64,000 nucleotides of DNA from Acetivibrio saccincola (GTDB lineage Bacteria > Bacillota > Clostridia > Acetivibrionales > Acetivibrionaceae), in the NCBI RefSeq assembly GCF_002844395.1, contig NZ_CP025197.1, positions 1,116,001 to 1,180,000 of the forward strand, given 5' to 3'. The translations under genes were made by a program, and so were the position numbers. Shown one piece after another: positions 39,171-49,272 of the stretch. Numbering within the stretch: the first letter of the stretch is position 1; each line of letters starts with the position of its first letter. The notes beneath the pieces were generated by a model that was not told the origin of the DNA, did not search any database, and was given only the letters and a program-made list of their open reading frames with translations.

Positions 39171-40142
39171 ATGATGTATCCTTTTAAATTCAAACCTGTG
39201 TATAAGGACTATATCTGGGGCGGTGAAAATTTAAAAAAGTACAATAAAAGTTTTTCCGGAAGTGTTGCTGAAAGCTGGGAAGTTTCCTGCCACCCTGACG
39301 GGGAGAGTGTTATTGAAAACGGAAAATTTAGAGGATTAACATTAAGCAGGATAATTAAAGAGCGTCCGGAAGAAGTAATGGGTAATAGCATTCCGGAGAA
39401 ATACATGGAAAAGTTCCCGCTGCTTATCAAACTCATTGATGCAAATGACAAATTATCTGTCCAGGTACATCCTGATGATGAATATGCAAAGTTTATGGGA
39501 AGTGATGACTACGGAAAAAATGAAATGTGGCACATCCTTGAGGCAAAGCCTGGTGCAAAGCTTGTGTACGGCCTAAAGGAAGGTGTGGACAGGGATATTT
39601 TTATAAAGAATGTTGAGAAAGGTACCGTTGAAGACTGCCTTGATTATATTGAGGTTTATCCCGGGGATACTATATATATCCCGGCAGGTGTGGTACATGC
39701 CATCGGGGAAGGGATAATACTTGCGGAAGTACAGCAGAATTCCAACCTCACATTCAGGGTGTATGACTATAACAGAACAGGCAAGGACGGAAAGCCTAGG
39801 GAACTTCATGTGGACAGGGCTATAGAGGTTATAGATTTTAAAAACAGTAAAAAGATTGGAAAAATAAAAGAAGAGTTTTTTTCTATAAATGACGGGGCTA
39901 AAAAGTCGGAGTTAATTAATAATGAATATTTTATAATTGAAAAATATTATGTGGAGGGGAAAATACCTGATAAGGCTGATGGTTCAAAATTTATAATATA
40001 TGTTGTTTTAGACGGGGAATGTGAAATTAATTATAAAGGCGGCAGTGAAAAATTAATAAAAGGGAATTCTGTATTTATACCTGCTGCCATGGGTGATTTT
40101 GAAATATCAGGTGATTTTAAAGCCCTTAGGATACATGTTTAA
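39171..40142 (+). CDS. manA: Mannose-6-phosphate isomerase, type I
   Basis: 323 residues from ATG 39171 (10 nt after AAAGGAG). Zinc-site segments VQVHPDDEYA, NEMWHIL and HAIGEGIILAEVQQNSNLTFRVYDYNR are intact. Interconverts mannose 6-phosphate and fructose 6-phosphate. Length matches Bacillus-type enzymes. No mannose transport gene is adjacent. Confidence 0.93.
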   Translation: MMYPFKFKPVYKDYIWGGENLKKYNKSFSGSVAESWEVSCHPDGESVIENGKFRGLTLSRIIKERPEEVMGNSIPEKYMEKFPLLIKLIDANDKLSVQVHPDDEYAKFMGSDDYGKNEMWHILEAKPGAKLVYGLKEGVDRDIFIKNVEKGTVEDCLDYIEVYPGDTIYIPAGVVHAIGEGIILAEVQQNSNLTFRVYDYNRTGKDGKPRELHVDRAIEVIDFKNSKKIGKIKEEFFSINDGAKKSELINNEYFIIEKYYVEGKIPDKADGSKFIIYVVLDGECEINYKGGSEKLIKGNSVFIPAAMGDFEISGDFKALRIHV

Positions 40143-40293
40143 AATATGAGTTTAAATGATATGTGTAAAATATATATGTGATGAATTCTGTGTTGTTCCT
40201 TGATTAATGTATAAATTTAATTTAAAATGGTAGGGGATTAAGACATGCTTTTTATAAGTATATATAAAAAATATACAGGGAGGCAAAACAATA

Positions 40294-41499
40294 ATGAGCA
40301 AAATAAAAATGAACACTCCGTTGGTGGAAATAGACGGGGATGAAATGACGCGGATTATATGGAAAATGATAAAGGAGATTCTTTTAGAGCCTTATGTGGA
40401 TTTAAAAACTGAATACTACGACTTGGCTCTTAAGGAAAGGGACAGGACTGATGATCAGATAACAGTTGATGCGGCTAATGCCATAAAGAAGTATGGTGTG
40501 GGCGTAAAATGTGCAACAATTACCCCTAATGCCCAGAGGGTTGAAGAATATAATTTAAAAAAAATGTGGAAAAGTCCCAATGGAACTATAAGGTCAATAC
40601 TGGACGGGACTGTATTCCGTGCCCCCATAATTACAAAAACCATAAAACCTTTTGTTAAGACTTGGAAAAAACCCATTGTAATTGCAAGACATGCATATGG
40701 TGATATATATAAGGATGTAGAGATTAAAGTAGAAAAAGCAGGAAAGGCTGAACTTGTCTTTACATCTGAGGATGGGGAAGTTATTAGAAAAACAATTCAT
40801 GAATTTGATGATTCAGGTGTTATTCTGGGTATGCACAATACAGATAAGTCCATCAGAAGTTTTGCCAGAGCTTGTTTCAATTATGCCCTTGACCAGAAAA
40901 TAGATTTATGGTTTTCAACTAAAGATACAATTTCAAAAACTTATGACCATAGGTTTAAGGATATATTTGCTGAAATATATGAAACAGAATATAAGGAAAA
41001 ATTTGAAGCTAACAATATTGAATATTTTTATACATTAATTGATGATGTTGTTGCACGTATTGTAAGATCTGAGGGCGGAATGCTGTGGGCATGTAAAAAC
41101 TATGACGGTGACGTTATGTCAGACATGGTGGCATCTGCTTTTGGAAGCCTGGCTATGATGACTTCAGTTTTAGTTTCCCCTGATGGAAAGTATGAATACG
41201 AAGCAGCACATGGTACAGTTACAAGACACTACTACAGGCATTTAAAAGGTGAAGAAACATCTACAAATTCAATGGCTACCATATTTGCATGGACGGGGGC
41301 GCTTAGAAAACGTGGGGAACTTGACGGAATAGATGAACTTGCAGAGTTTGCAGACAAGCTTGAAAAAGCATCTATTGCCACAATAGAAAAAGGTATAATG
41401 ACAAAAGACTTGGCACTTTTATCTGAAGCGGAGGAAAAGAGAGTAGTTAATACAGAGGAGTTTCTGATAGAAATTAAAAACACTTTAGAAAGCATGTAA
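40294..41499 (+). CDS. icd: NADP-dependent isocitrate dehydrogenase, eukaryote-like subfamily II
   Basis: 401 residues. [50 protein letters not shown], and [26 protein letters not shown] are typical of subfamily II IDH of eukaryotes and some bacteria. Oxidises isocitrate to 2-oxoglutarate with NADP+. A second, unrelated NAD-type homologue is at 56251-57252. The stop is followed by a palindromic terminator that is also the first member of a repeated-dyad cluster. Confidence 0.94.
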   Translation: MSKIKMNTPLVEIDGDEMTRIIWKMIKEILLEPYVDLKTEYYDLALKERDRTDDQITVDAANAIKKYGVGVKCATITPNAQRVEEYNLKKMWKSPNGTIRSILDGTVFRAPIITKTIKPFVKTWKKPIVIARHAYGDIYKDVEIKVEKAGKAELVFTSEDGEVIRKTIHEFDDSGVILGMHNTDKSIRSFARACFNYALDQKIDLWFSTKDTISKTYDHRFKDIFAEIYETEYKEKFEANNIEYFYTLIDDVVARIVRSEGGMLWACKNYDGDVMSDMVASAFGSLAMMTSVLVSPDGKYEYEAAHGTVTRHYYRHLKGEETSTNSMATIFAWTGALRKRGELDGIDELAEFADKLEKASIATIEKGIMTKDLALLSEAEEKRVVNTEEFLIEIKNTLESM

Positions 41500-41607
41500 C
41501 TTTAAGAAACATGCAAAAAAGTATATTTAATGTATGTAAAAGCATATATTTTGCATACTAAAAAATGTATATTTTATGGCAGTTAAATTTAATAGCACCA
41601 TAAATTA

Positions 41608-41631
41608 ACGTGACTTTAGTCACGTTTTTTT
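41608..41631 (+). terminator. Terminator after icd
   Basis: ACGTGAC (41608-41614), TTTA loop, GTCACGT (41619-41625), then T7. A standard terminator shape; it is also the first of the palindromes listed separately. Confidence 0.65.
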
Positions 41632-41759
41632 GTGACTAAAGTAATATATTTGTGACTTTAGTCACATTTTTTTAGTGACCAAAGTCACGTTTTTCTCAAA
41701 AAAGTTGTGACCAAAGTCACGGAAAATAGTGACTAATGGCACTTACATAAGTGACTTTT
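41610..41759. repeat. Cluster of GTGAC-N4-GTCAC palindromes
   Basis: Full dyads at 41610-41623, 41652-41665, 41675-41688 and 41707-41720; an imperfect one at 41729-41742; half sites at 41632-41643 and from 41751. Starts are 22, 20, 23, 32, 22 and 22 bases apart, close to whole numbers of helix turns. Several are followed by T runs. The TGTGA-N6-TCACA form is that of CRP/FNR-family operators. The stretch 41500-41904 has no gene. Confidence 0.75.
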
Positions 41760-41904
41760 TATATTGTATTATAAAAATGTCAGCAGGGGGTGTTACACAA
41801 GAAGAGAGAATACAGGGAGCCTGTGTGAGATTAATTTACAAGGGGAGTAATTTCGGGATAAGAAGAAATGAGCGGAAACTTTCTAAAAGAGGGAAGGTTA
41901 TAAA

Positions 41905-42138
41905 GTGAAGGAAAACCACAGAAAGAGCTTGCAAGAAAGAAAAAAGTATTTGGCAAACACCTATAGTTTTGATGTCCTCCTTATTGATATATATAAAATA
42001 CATAAAATGATATTTTCCCACACAGGCAGTGATGAGACTGGTATTCGTAGCTCCGGACAAGGGATTAAATTTAAGCAAGACAATGTAGCACCCCAGCTGT
42101 TTTCGGACTTATTAATACTTTTAATTACAAAAAAATAA
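41905..42138 (+). CDS. Possible small ORF, 77 residues
   Basis: GTG start 7 nt after GGAAGG. The product is mixed and has no family likeness; the upstream region also shows short broken frames. It may be a real small gene, since a terminator follows at 42182, or a relic. Low confidence. Confidence 0.3.
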   Translation: MKENHRKSLQERKKYLANTYSFDVLLIDIYKIHKMIFSHTGSDETGIRSSGQGIKFKQDNVAPQLFSDLLILLITKK

Positions 42139-42181
42139 AATATATAATAAACAACACAAACAAAAACACATAAAAGAAGAA

Positions 42182-42220
42182 ACCCCGTATAAAAAAGAAA
42201 TATGGGGCTTTTTTTTTTAT
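42182..42220 (+). terminator. Terminator-like hairpin before the response regulator gene
   Basis: CCCCGTAT pairs with ATATGGGG (one wobble) around a 9-nt loop, followed by a long T run. Confidence 0.75.
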
Positions 42221-42355
42221 GGATAATATTATATAAAATATGGTATTATAGAGTTGCAGGTATAAAAAGATTGACAATACTAAAACATGTTGACAAGAAG
42301 TAAAAAGAGTTATATACAATAAAAAGGAAATATAATAAAGGGGGGGTGTCAATAT

Positions 42356-43000
42356 ATGATAAGAGTCATTATTGCAGATGATCAAAAACTATTAAGCGAA
42401 AGCCTTAAAACCATAATTGAAAATGATCCGGATATAAGTGTTATAGATTGTGTTGAAAACGGGCAGCAGGCTTTTGAGAGATGCAAAGAACAAGATGTGG
42501 ATTTAGTACTTATGGACATAAGGATGCCGGAATGTGACGGGATAACAGGTACTAAGCTTATTAAAGAGAATTGTCCTCATATAAAAGTTTTAATTTTGAC
42601 TACATTTGAAGATGATAAAAGCATTTATGATGCATTAAAAAGCGGTGCGGACGGCTATATATTAAAAGATATTACACCGGAGGAACTTATCCAGGCTGTG
42701 AAAAATACCGTCAAAGGATTCGGGATATTTAGCAAAAACCCCTATAGTTCCCTTGTGAATAATATTAATGCGGAGACTAAAGAGGAGGTTACCGTTGTCA
42801 AGGATTTTGAGTTTAAAGAGAGGGATGTGGAGATAATGAAAATGGTTGCAAAAGGTATGACCAATAAAGACATAGCCCAAAGGGTTTGCCTTAGTGTAGG
42901 GAGAGTTAAAAATATTATATCTGAAATTTTGTCAAAGTTGGATTTAGCAGACCGCAATCAATTGGCAAGTTATGTACATAAGAACTTTCCGTCAACTTAG
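42356..43000 (+). CDS. NarL/FixJ-type response regulator, orphan
   Basis: 214 residues. Receiver domain (1-120) with acidic pocket ADDQK, phospho-acceptor Asp in LVLMDIRMPE and conserved Lys in LKDITPEEL; LuxR-type helix-turn-helix at about 150-210 (RDVEIMKMVAKGMTNKDIAQRVCLSVGRVKNIISEIL). GGGGGGG before ATG. No histidine kinase lies next to it, so its partner must be elsewhere. The regulator lies next to a decayed region, downstream of the palindrome cluster. Confidence 0.92.
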   Translation: MIRVIIADDQKLLSESLKTIIENDPDISVIDCVENGQQAFERCKEQDVDLVLMDIRMPECDGITGTKLIKENCPHIKVLILTTFEDDKSIYDALKSGADGYILKDITPEELIQAVKNTVKGFGIFSKNPYSSLVNNINAETKEEVTVVKDFEFKERDVEIMKMVAKGMTNKDIAQRVCLSVGRVKNIISEILSKLDLADRNQLASYVHKNFPST

Positions 43001-43180
43001 ACAAAGTAATAAAAAGGGAGCAAAATAATAATGAAAATAATTGATTTATCGGGAGTGTAAATAATTTTGTGGGTTTAGATTTTATGTAAATCCTTCTCAG
43101 CAAGAAACATAAAATTTAAAAAAGTAAAAACATAAAAGCACAATGTTTATTTAATTGGCTTTTTGTCAATAATTCTATTG

Positions 43181-43266
43181 AGGCCCGGCTCTGCCGATAC
43201 CCTGCAATGCTGGGAAGCAACAGGGAACCTGCAACCGGGCTGAAACCATACAAGTTTCAGGGAAGC
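43181..43266. other. Structured GC-rich element, possible RNA or mobile-element end
   Basis: Within AT-rich DNA, GCCCGG (43183-43188) can pair with CCGGGC (43235-43240), enclosing CCCTG/CAGGG (43200-43204 with 43221-43225), next to a 7-bp hairpin CTGAAAC/GTTTCAG (43240-43246 with 43254-43260). GGGAAGC occurs twice (43212-43218 and about 43260-43266). It does not match any riboswitch consensus I know. It abuts the broken C-terminal end of an IS256 remnant. Bases 43001-43180 hold no supported gene. Confidence 0.5.
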
Positions 43267-43306
43267 GTATAAAATCCTATATAAGATTCTATATGTTTTT
43301 TGATAG

Positions 43307-43776
43307 TTGTATAGATAATCTTTCGGATTTCTTCTGGGAACTTATAGAATGGACTTAGTACATCCCAATTATTTTCCCAGCTCCGTATCGCAAAGGGATA
43401 GTTTTTTCCCCATTTTTCTTTTAATTCATAAAACTTCTCTAAGGCAACCTCTTCATTAATAGCTTTGTAGACATTTTTAAAATCATTACTAAAGGCTTTT
43501 ATGTCTTTGCAGGATACATTACATCCTGTACACCCCTGTTTTTAAGATCATTCATTACACCAAGCCAGAATTTTGATGATTCATTTCTACAGTTGTCGGT
43601 ATTTTTTGCACTACGTTCTTCCTTAGCATAACCAAGCTTTTCTTCTAATTCAGCTTCCATAAGCTCTTGTATAATGTCTTTAAAAATGTCTTTAAGATAG
43701 TTCGTGACATCAGTCACACTTTGGAAATTATTTTCCTTAACTATTGCTTTAACTGTTCTTTTGATAATGTTGACAT
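43307..43776 (-). pseudogene. IS256-family transposase remnant
   Basis: The start (ATG 43776, AAGGAGG) reads MSTLSKEQLKQ, then a frameshift, then VTDVTNYLKDIFKDIIQELMEAELEEKLGY typical of IS256 transposases. After TDNCRN most of the DDE domain is deleted; ESSKFWLGVMNDLKNRG and, in another frame, KAFSNDFKNVYKAINEE..EKWGKNYPFAIRSWENNWDVLSPFYKFPEEIRKIIYTT follow. The sequence ends abruptly at YTT, losing the C-terminus. Multiple deletions and frameshifts make it inactive. Confidence 0.85.
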
Positions 43777-43895
43777 AAAAAATTCCTCCTTAGCTTTTAT
43801 TGTTTGTAATTTTTGCCAAGAAGGAATTTAATTATTCATTCATACACAAAATTCGTTACATTCTCATACCGGCTGAAACTATGTATATAAAGATA

Positions 43896-44651
43896 TTACT
43901 TTTTGTTGGCTACAAGTCTGATGAAACCAACATATTCACCGGCATCTTTTTTTAGAATAGCAGTATCCTGCGGCCAAGGATTTTTCCCCACCTTATCCTG
44001 CGCTTCCTTCCATTTAATATATATCATACAGCCTTCCGGCATTGTGTCAGCAACTTTAATGTCAACAAGTCCTGTTCTTTCCCATAACTTTTTCCACCAG
44101 TCAACTGTATGCCAACTCCAGCAGTCTTGTCCCCAGAAGTCTTTTAAGTGTTCCGGAACACCATCCTCAAAATCTTTCATAAGTCCAGGCAATACAATAC
44201 CCAATGTTCCACCAGGAGTTAAAAACTTCTGCAGATAATTTAAATATAAATCATCTGTACCAAAGTAGATATATGAGTCAACACTGATTATTGCATCAAA
44301 GAAGCCGTCAGCAAAAGGCATATTTCTTGCATCACCGTGTATGGGGTAAATTTTGTTATCAAGTCCTTGTTGTTTTATCCTATTCCAGTTATCTGTAGCA
44401 TTTATCCATAAATCATACGCCCAAACCTGAACCCCAAATTCCTTTGCAAGAAAAACACTGCTTATAGCTCTTCCACAGCCTAAATCAAGGACTCTCATGT
44501 CAGCTTTTAAGTCGATTGTTTAACATAGCCATTCTGTAAGCCATAAAGTATTTGGTCCCATAGAGTTGTCTAATATCCAGTTGTGGTCATATTTATTGGA
44601 AAAAGGGAATCTCTCATTGTACAGAATGTTATTGCTTTTATTTATGTTCAT
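43896..44651 (-). pseudogene. Class I SAM methyltransferase interrupted by an in-frame TAA
   Basis: From ATG 44651 (GGAGG 8 nt upstream) the frame reads MNINKSNNILYNERFPF...LTEWLC, meets TAA at codon 44 (44522-44520), and continues in the same frame as TIDLKADMRVLDLGCGRAISSVFLAKEFG for about 200 more codons to 43896. The SAM motif (VLDLGCG), acidic loop, GDARNMPFADGFFDAIISVDSY and a Trp-rich C-terminal part are intact. One nonsense change is enough to explain it. The downstream ATG 44498 could restart a 200-residue fragment lacking the N-terminal helix. Its natural substrate is unknown. Confidence 0.8.
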
Positions 44652-44682
44652 TGGTTATTCCTCCATTATTATCATTATTAAC

Positions 44683-44726
44683 AATAGAGGAATAAAACTC
44701 ATTTACTTAAGTTTTGTTCCTCTATT
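44683..44726. repeat. 17-bp inverted repeat upstream of the methyltransferase
   Basis: 44683-44699 pairs with 44710-44726 with one wobble and a 10-nt loop. On the minus strand it lies in the 5' untranslated region, about 32 bases before the ATG. There is no T run, so it is not a simple terminator. Confidence 0.6.
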
Positions 44727-45046
44727 AGTCACTGCCCTCTCTTTGTTTTGATAAAACAATCTTAATTTTTTATAAAATATATCTTTCAAATAAAACACTC
44801 CCTTCAAAGTTAGAGTTATTGATACCTCTAATTTTACCACATTCTTGTTTCATGTTCAATGAAATTCTTAAGAGTGAACTGCCTTTAATATTTCAAATAC
44901 TGGCATTTTGGTTATTATAATTAAGTCGGCATAGAAGATTAAGTAGACATAGAAGTTAAATATTGTTAAAATTATATATGGTAGAAGGATTTATTGATAC
45001 TAAAACTCTTATATCACAAATTTATACAAACATAGGGGGGTATATT
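44727..45046. other. Intergenic region, no intact gene
   Basis: AT-rich. A short direct repeat (about 18 nt, ATTAAGT..CATAGAAG) occurs twice near 44920-44960. Nothing else is supported. Confidence 0.4.
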
Positions 45047-45259
45047 ATGGAACAGTATATTGCAGATGCAATTGAGAATATGGAAAATGAAGAACAAGCC
45101 TTTTATGACATAACAGATAAAGCTACTTATAAAAATTATAAAGTAGGATATGAGAATTTGACTGAAGGAGAAAACAAACTTTCCGGAGTTGGTATACTAA
45201 TTGCAGAAGTAAATAATGGGGGTTTTGACCAGTATTTCATACATAAAAAACAATTCTGA
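45047..45259 (+). pseudogene. Truncated DUF4375 (DMP19-like) gene
   Basis: From ATG 45047 (GGGGGG 7 nt upstream), MEQYIADAIENMENEEQAFYDITDKA leads into NLTEGENKLSGVGILIAEVNNGGFDQYF, the opening of the DUF4375 domain. It then stops after HKKQF, well short of the usual 120-150 residues. Probably a 3'-truncated relic. Confidence 0.65.
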
Positions 45260-45435
45260 AAAATTTTAATTGTTAAAAATAAGAGCATGTCAAGTATAAC
45301 CCTTGACTATAAAGTTTTCACATTGAATATTAATATGTTTGAATTCAAATAATACTTTAGTGGTAAATAACAAAAAATAAAGGGCTATAAATTTATGAGT
45401 AAACACTTTACAAATGAAAGAAAGGTGATACCCAC

Positions 45436-47472
45436 ATGTCAACTAATAAACAAGCTAATAGACTAATCCATGAGAAATCCCCATACTTATTACAGCATGC
45501 TTACAATCCTGTAAACTGGTTTCCTTGGAGTGATGAAGCTTTTCAGAAAGCCAAGTTAGAAGATAAACCAATCTTCCTCTCCATCGGTTATTCCACCTGC
45601 CATTGGTGCCATGTGATGGAAAGGGAGTCCTTTGAAGATGAAGAAGTAGCCAGAATGCTTAATGAATACTTTGTCTCCATAAAAGTGGACAGGGAAGAAA
45701 GACCGGATATAGACACCATATACATGAGTGTGTGTCAGGCACTTACAGGACATGGGGGATGGCCTCTGACTGTTTTGATGACCCCTGACAAAAAACCGTT
45801 TTTTGCTGGAACCTATTTCCCTAAAACTGACAGGATAGGAATGAGCGGGTTATTAACCATATTGGAAAATGCACACAATGCATGGGTTAATAAAAGGGAT
45901 TCTTTAGTTAAATCAAGTAATCAGATTTTAAAAGTGATAAGGGGTCAATATGATGATGAATATGAAGAGGATTTTGGTGAAACATTTGAAGATATAATTT
46001 ATGAAGGTTATTCCCAGCTAAAGAATGATTTTGACAGTATTTACGGAGGTTTTGGAAGCAGTCCTAAATTTCCCACACCCCATAACCTTTTTTTCCTGCT
46101 AAGGTATTGGCATAAAACTAAGGATGAATATGCACTGGAAATGGTAGAGAAAACTTTAGATTCTATGTACAGAGGCGGGATATATGACCATATAGGTTAT
46201 GGTTTTAGCAGGTATTCCACCGACAGCAAATGGCTGGTACCTCATTTTGAAAAAATGCTTTATGATAATGCCCTGCTTTCCATTGCATATTTAGAAACAT
46301 ATCAGGAGACAAAAAATAAGGAATATGCTGATGTGGCTCATGAGATATTTACCTATATATTGCGAGATATGACTTCTCCTGAAGGGGGTTTTTATTCAGC
46401 AGAGGATGCTGATTCTGAAGGGGTGGAAGGAAAATTTTATGTATGGTCACGGGAGGAAATTATAGATGTTTTAGGTAAAGAAGAGGGAGAAAAGTTTTGT
46501 AAATATTATGACATAACTGAAAAAGGAAATTTTGGTGGGCTAAATATTCCAAACCTTATTAAATATTCAATACCTGACGAGGGTAGGAAACTTATAAAAA
46601 ACTGCCGCAAAAAACTTTTTGAATACCGTAAAAAAAGAGTTCATCCGTATAAAGATGATAAAATCCTTACTTCATGGAACGGGCTTATGATAGCGGCGCT
46701 GGCTATTGGGGGAAGGGTACTGGGCTGTGAAAAGTATACAGAAGCTTCAGAAAAGGCAGCGGATTTTATTTTTTCGAGACTTGTAAGAGAAGATGGAAGG
46801 CTTTTGGCAAGATACCGTGACGGTGAGACGGGGATTTTGGCATATGTTGATGACTACGCCTTTTTAATATGGGGGCTTATTGAGCTGTATGAAACAACAT
46901 ATAAGCCTGTTTATCTTAAAAGGGCAGTTAAATTAAATGATGATTTGTTAAAGCTCTTTTGGGACAATGAATCCGGAGGATTGTTTTTTTATGGAAGTGA
47001 CGGGGAGCAGCTTATTACCCGGCCAAAAGAAATTTATGATGGTGCAATGCCTTCAGGAAATTCAGTGTCAGCCCTGAACTTTTTAAGACTTGCCCGTTAT
47101 ACAGGGCAGCATGAGTTAGAAGAAAAAGCTCATAATATTTTTAATTTATTTAAAAGCAATTTAACAAGATATGCAAGAGGACATACCTTCCTGCTAACAG
47201 CATTGATGTTTTCCCAGGCAAAATCCAAGGAAGTGATATTGGTAGGCGAAGATACAAAAAAGATGATAGATGTTATAAGGGAAGAATTCAGACCTTTTAC
47301 CACATCAATGTATTATTCTGATAAATGCAAGGATTTAGAGGAGTTAGTACCTTTTATTACAAATTACAAACCTGTTGAAGGCAAGGCTACTGCTTATATA
47401 TGTGAGAATTTTTCCTGTCAGGTTCCCATTACAGATTTTACGGATTTTAAAGAGGCATTGTCAAGAATGTAA
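45436..47472 (+). CDS. YyaL-type thioredoxin-domain protein (DUF255, SPATA20 homologue)
   Basis: 678 residues. The N-terminal thioredoxin-like domain has [22 protein letters not shown] and the CHWC redox motif ([18 protein letters not shown], about residues 50-67), followed by [23 protein letters not shown]. The C-terminal two thirds is an alpha/alpha toroid like glycoside hydrolases ([46 protein letters not shown]). Widely conserved, but its biochemical role is not established. Full length, with its own terminator. Confidence 0.92.
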   Translation: MSTNKQANRLIHEKSPYLLQHAYNPVNWFPWSDEAFQKAKLEDKPIFLSIGYSTCHWCHVMERESFEDEEVARMLNEYFVSIKVDREERPDIDTIYMSVCQALTGHGGWPLTVLMTPDKKPFFAGTYFPKTDRIGMSGLLTILENAHNAWVNKRDSLVKSSNQILKVIRGQYDDEYEEDFGETFEDIIYEGYSQLKNDFDSIYGGFGSSPKFPTPHNLFFLLRYWHKTKDEYALEMVEKTLDSMYRGGIYDHIGYGFSRYSTDSKWLVPHFEKMLYDNALLSIAYLETYQETKNKEYADVAHEIFTYILRDMTSPEGGFYSAEDADSEGVEGKFYVWSREEIIDVLGKEEGEKFCKYYDITEKGNFGGLNIPNLIKYSIPDEGRKLIKNCRKKLFEYRKKRVHPYKDDKILTSWNGLMIAALAIGGRVLGCEKYTEASEKAADFIFSRLVREDGRLLARYRDGETGILAYVDDYAFLIWGLIELYETTYKPVYLKRAVKLNDDLLKLFWDNESGGLFFYGSDGEQLITRPKEIYDGAMPSGNSVSALNFLRLARYTGQHELEEKAHNIFNLFKSNLTRYARGHTFLLTALMFSQAKSKEVILVGEDTKKMIDVIREEFRPFTTSMYYSDKCKDLEELVPFITNYKPVEGKATAYICENFSCQVPITDFTDFKEALSRM

Positions 47473-47484
47473 AAAATCCAATAA

Positions 47485-47524
47485 AAAAGATTTAAGGAAG
47501 GGGTTGTCCTTCCTTAAATCTTTT
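47485..47524. terminator. Bidirectional terminator
   Basis: A 17-bp perfect stem (47485-47501 with 47508-47524) with A/T-rich ends on both sides, between two convergent genes. Confidence 0.9.
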
Positions 47525-47559
47525 ATTAAATCCTTTTTTACTTAAGGTATATTGCATCT

Positions 47560-49272
47560 TTAAGGTATATCGGTAGCCGGAGATGAATCGGTGCCGGGTG
47601 AGGCAGAGTTGTTTTCTAAGTCTTCTAAAACTGCTTCTGCTATATTGTTACAGTGGTCAGCAATTCTTTCTATATTGTGGATTAACTCAATAAACATAAT
47701 TGTGGAAGCCGGATTACAAAGTCCTGAGTCAAGCCTTTTTATATGTCTGTCACGAAGGTCGGTTTCAAGTTTGTCAATTTCAGATTCTTCCGCCAACACC
47801 TTTTTTGCCAGGGAAATATTGCCCTCGCTAAGGGATTGTATTGAGTGGTCAACCATATCATTTAATTTATTAAAGGCATTAGATAAATCACTGATGGCTT
47901 CCTTAGAGAAAGGTAAATCCCTATCTATTTTTTCCATTGCAAGTTCGGCTACGTTTTTACAGTGGTCCCCCATACGCTCAATATCATTTGTTATATGCAT
48001 GAGACCTGCAAGTCTTACCGATTGACGGTCTGTAAGGGCAGATTGTGAAAGCATTGTAGAAAGGTATTTAATTATCTCAGTTTGAAGCATATCAACAATA
48101 TCTTCTATTTCATGAACTTTTTTGGCAGCGTCTGTATCAGAGTTTATAATAGCTTTTTTTGCATTTGCCATCATTTTCCGAGCTAATTCTGCCATCCTGG
48201 TAAGTTCTTTTGTTGCAAGATCCATTGCTACAGCCACATTATTTAAAATTTTGTAGTCAAGGTATAGTACCCTGTTTTCTTCGGTATCTTCTTCACCTCT
48301 TACAATAAAGGTAACTATTTTTGCAAGTAAAGCCACAAAAGGTAACCAGAGGATAGTGTTTATAACATTAAAAGAAGTGTGTGCATTTGCTATTTGCCTT
48401 CCCACTACTTCTATTTCCTGACCCTTTGGAGAAATGAAAGCGACGAATTTTGCAAAGTAAGGCAGAAAAAGCATAAATAAAATTGAACCGGCGACGTTAA
48501 ATATTGTATGTGCCATTGCAGCTCTTTTAGCATTTATACGTGCTCCTATAGATGCTAAAATGGCTGTTATTGTGGTACCGATGTTACATCCGAAAAGAAT
48601 TGGCAAAGCGCCTTGAAGGCTTATCAGTGCTTGTCCGTCTGCCCCTACTTCACGGGCTAAATTTAACAAAACTGCAGTGGTTGCACTGCTGCTTTGAAGT
48701 ATCAGGGTTACTAAAGCTCCTACGATAAGTCCTAAGATTGGGTTATTGGAAACGCAGTAGATAATATCCGTAAAAACTTCACTTTGAGCAAGAGGTTTCA
48801 TTGCATTACTCATTACATTAAGACCTACAAATAAAAGACCAAAGGAAAAGGTGGTTTGTCCAATATATTTAATTATTTTCTTATTAAAGAAGAAAAATAG
48901 TATAAAACCTATAGCGGTTATTAAGTAAGCATAATCACCAAGATTAAAAGCGACAATCTGAGCGGTAACGGTAGTTCCTATGTTGGCACCCATAATAACG
49001 CCTATAGCTTGAGGAAGAGTCATCAGTTTTGCACTTACAAAACCAACAACCATGACTGTGGTTGCAGAACTACTTTGAATAATCATTGTTACCAGTGTAC
49101 CAACCAATATACCCATAAGAGGGTTGCTGGTTAAAACCTCCAGTATACGCCTCATCTTTTCACCGGCAGCTTTTTGAAGTCCGTCGCCCATAAGATTCAT
49201 ACTGTATATGAATATGGCCAGTCCTCCAAAAAGACTAAATAACATCGTTGAAATTTCCAAATTATCCGACAT
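47560..49272 (-). CDS. Na+/phosphate cotransporter family protein with PhoU-like domain
   Basis: 570 residues from ATG 49272 (AAGGAGG 8 nt upstream). Two inverted membrane repeats each carry the QSSSATT signature (MIIQSSSATTVMVVGF and LILQSSSATTAVLLNL) typical of NptA/YjbB-type Na/Pi transporters. The C-terminal 220 residues form a PhoU-like helical domain (TDRQSVRLAGLMHITNDIERMGDHCKNVAELA, IELIHNIERIADHCNNIAEA). Likely imports phosphate with sodium; some relatives export phosphate. Confidence 0.93.
   Translation of the reverse strand: MSDNLEISTMLFSLFGGLAIFIYSMNLMGDGLQKAAGEKMRRILEVLTSNPLMGILVGTLVTMIIQSSSATTVMVVGFVSAKLMTLPQAIGVIMGANIGTTVTAQIVAFNLGDYAYLITAIGFILFFFFNKKIIKYIGQTTFSFGLLFVGLNVMSNAMKPLAQSEVFTDIIYCVSNNPILGLIVGALVTLILQSSSATTAVLLNLAREVGADGQALISLQGALPILFGCNIGTTITAILASIGARINAKRAAMAHTIFNVAGSILFMLFLPYFAKFVAFISPKGQEIEVVGRQIANAHTSFNVINTILWLPFVALLAKIVTFIVRGEEDTEENRVLYLDYKILNNVAVAMDLATKELTRMAELARKMMANAKKAIINSDTDAAKKVHEIEDIVDMLQTEIIKYLSTMLSQSALTDRQSVRLAGLMHITNDIERMGDHCKNVAELAMEKIDRDLPFSKEAISDLSNAFNKLNDMVDHSIQSLSEGNISLAKKVLAEESEIDKLETDLRDRHIKRLDSGLCNPASTIMFIELIHNIERIADHCNNIAEAVLEDLENNSASPGTDSSPATDIP

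Noticed and set aside
43031-43060. Nine-codon frame MKIIDLSGV after the response regulator, with an AAGGGAG upstream
   Set aside because: Too short to support without conservation data; could be a chance frame.
43181-43266. Reading the structured element as a cyclic-di-GMP, SAM or cobalamin riboswitch
   Set aside because: The conserved cores of those classes are not present and no suitable gene follows.
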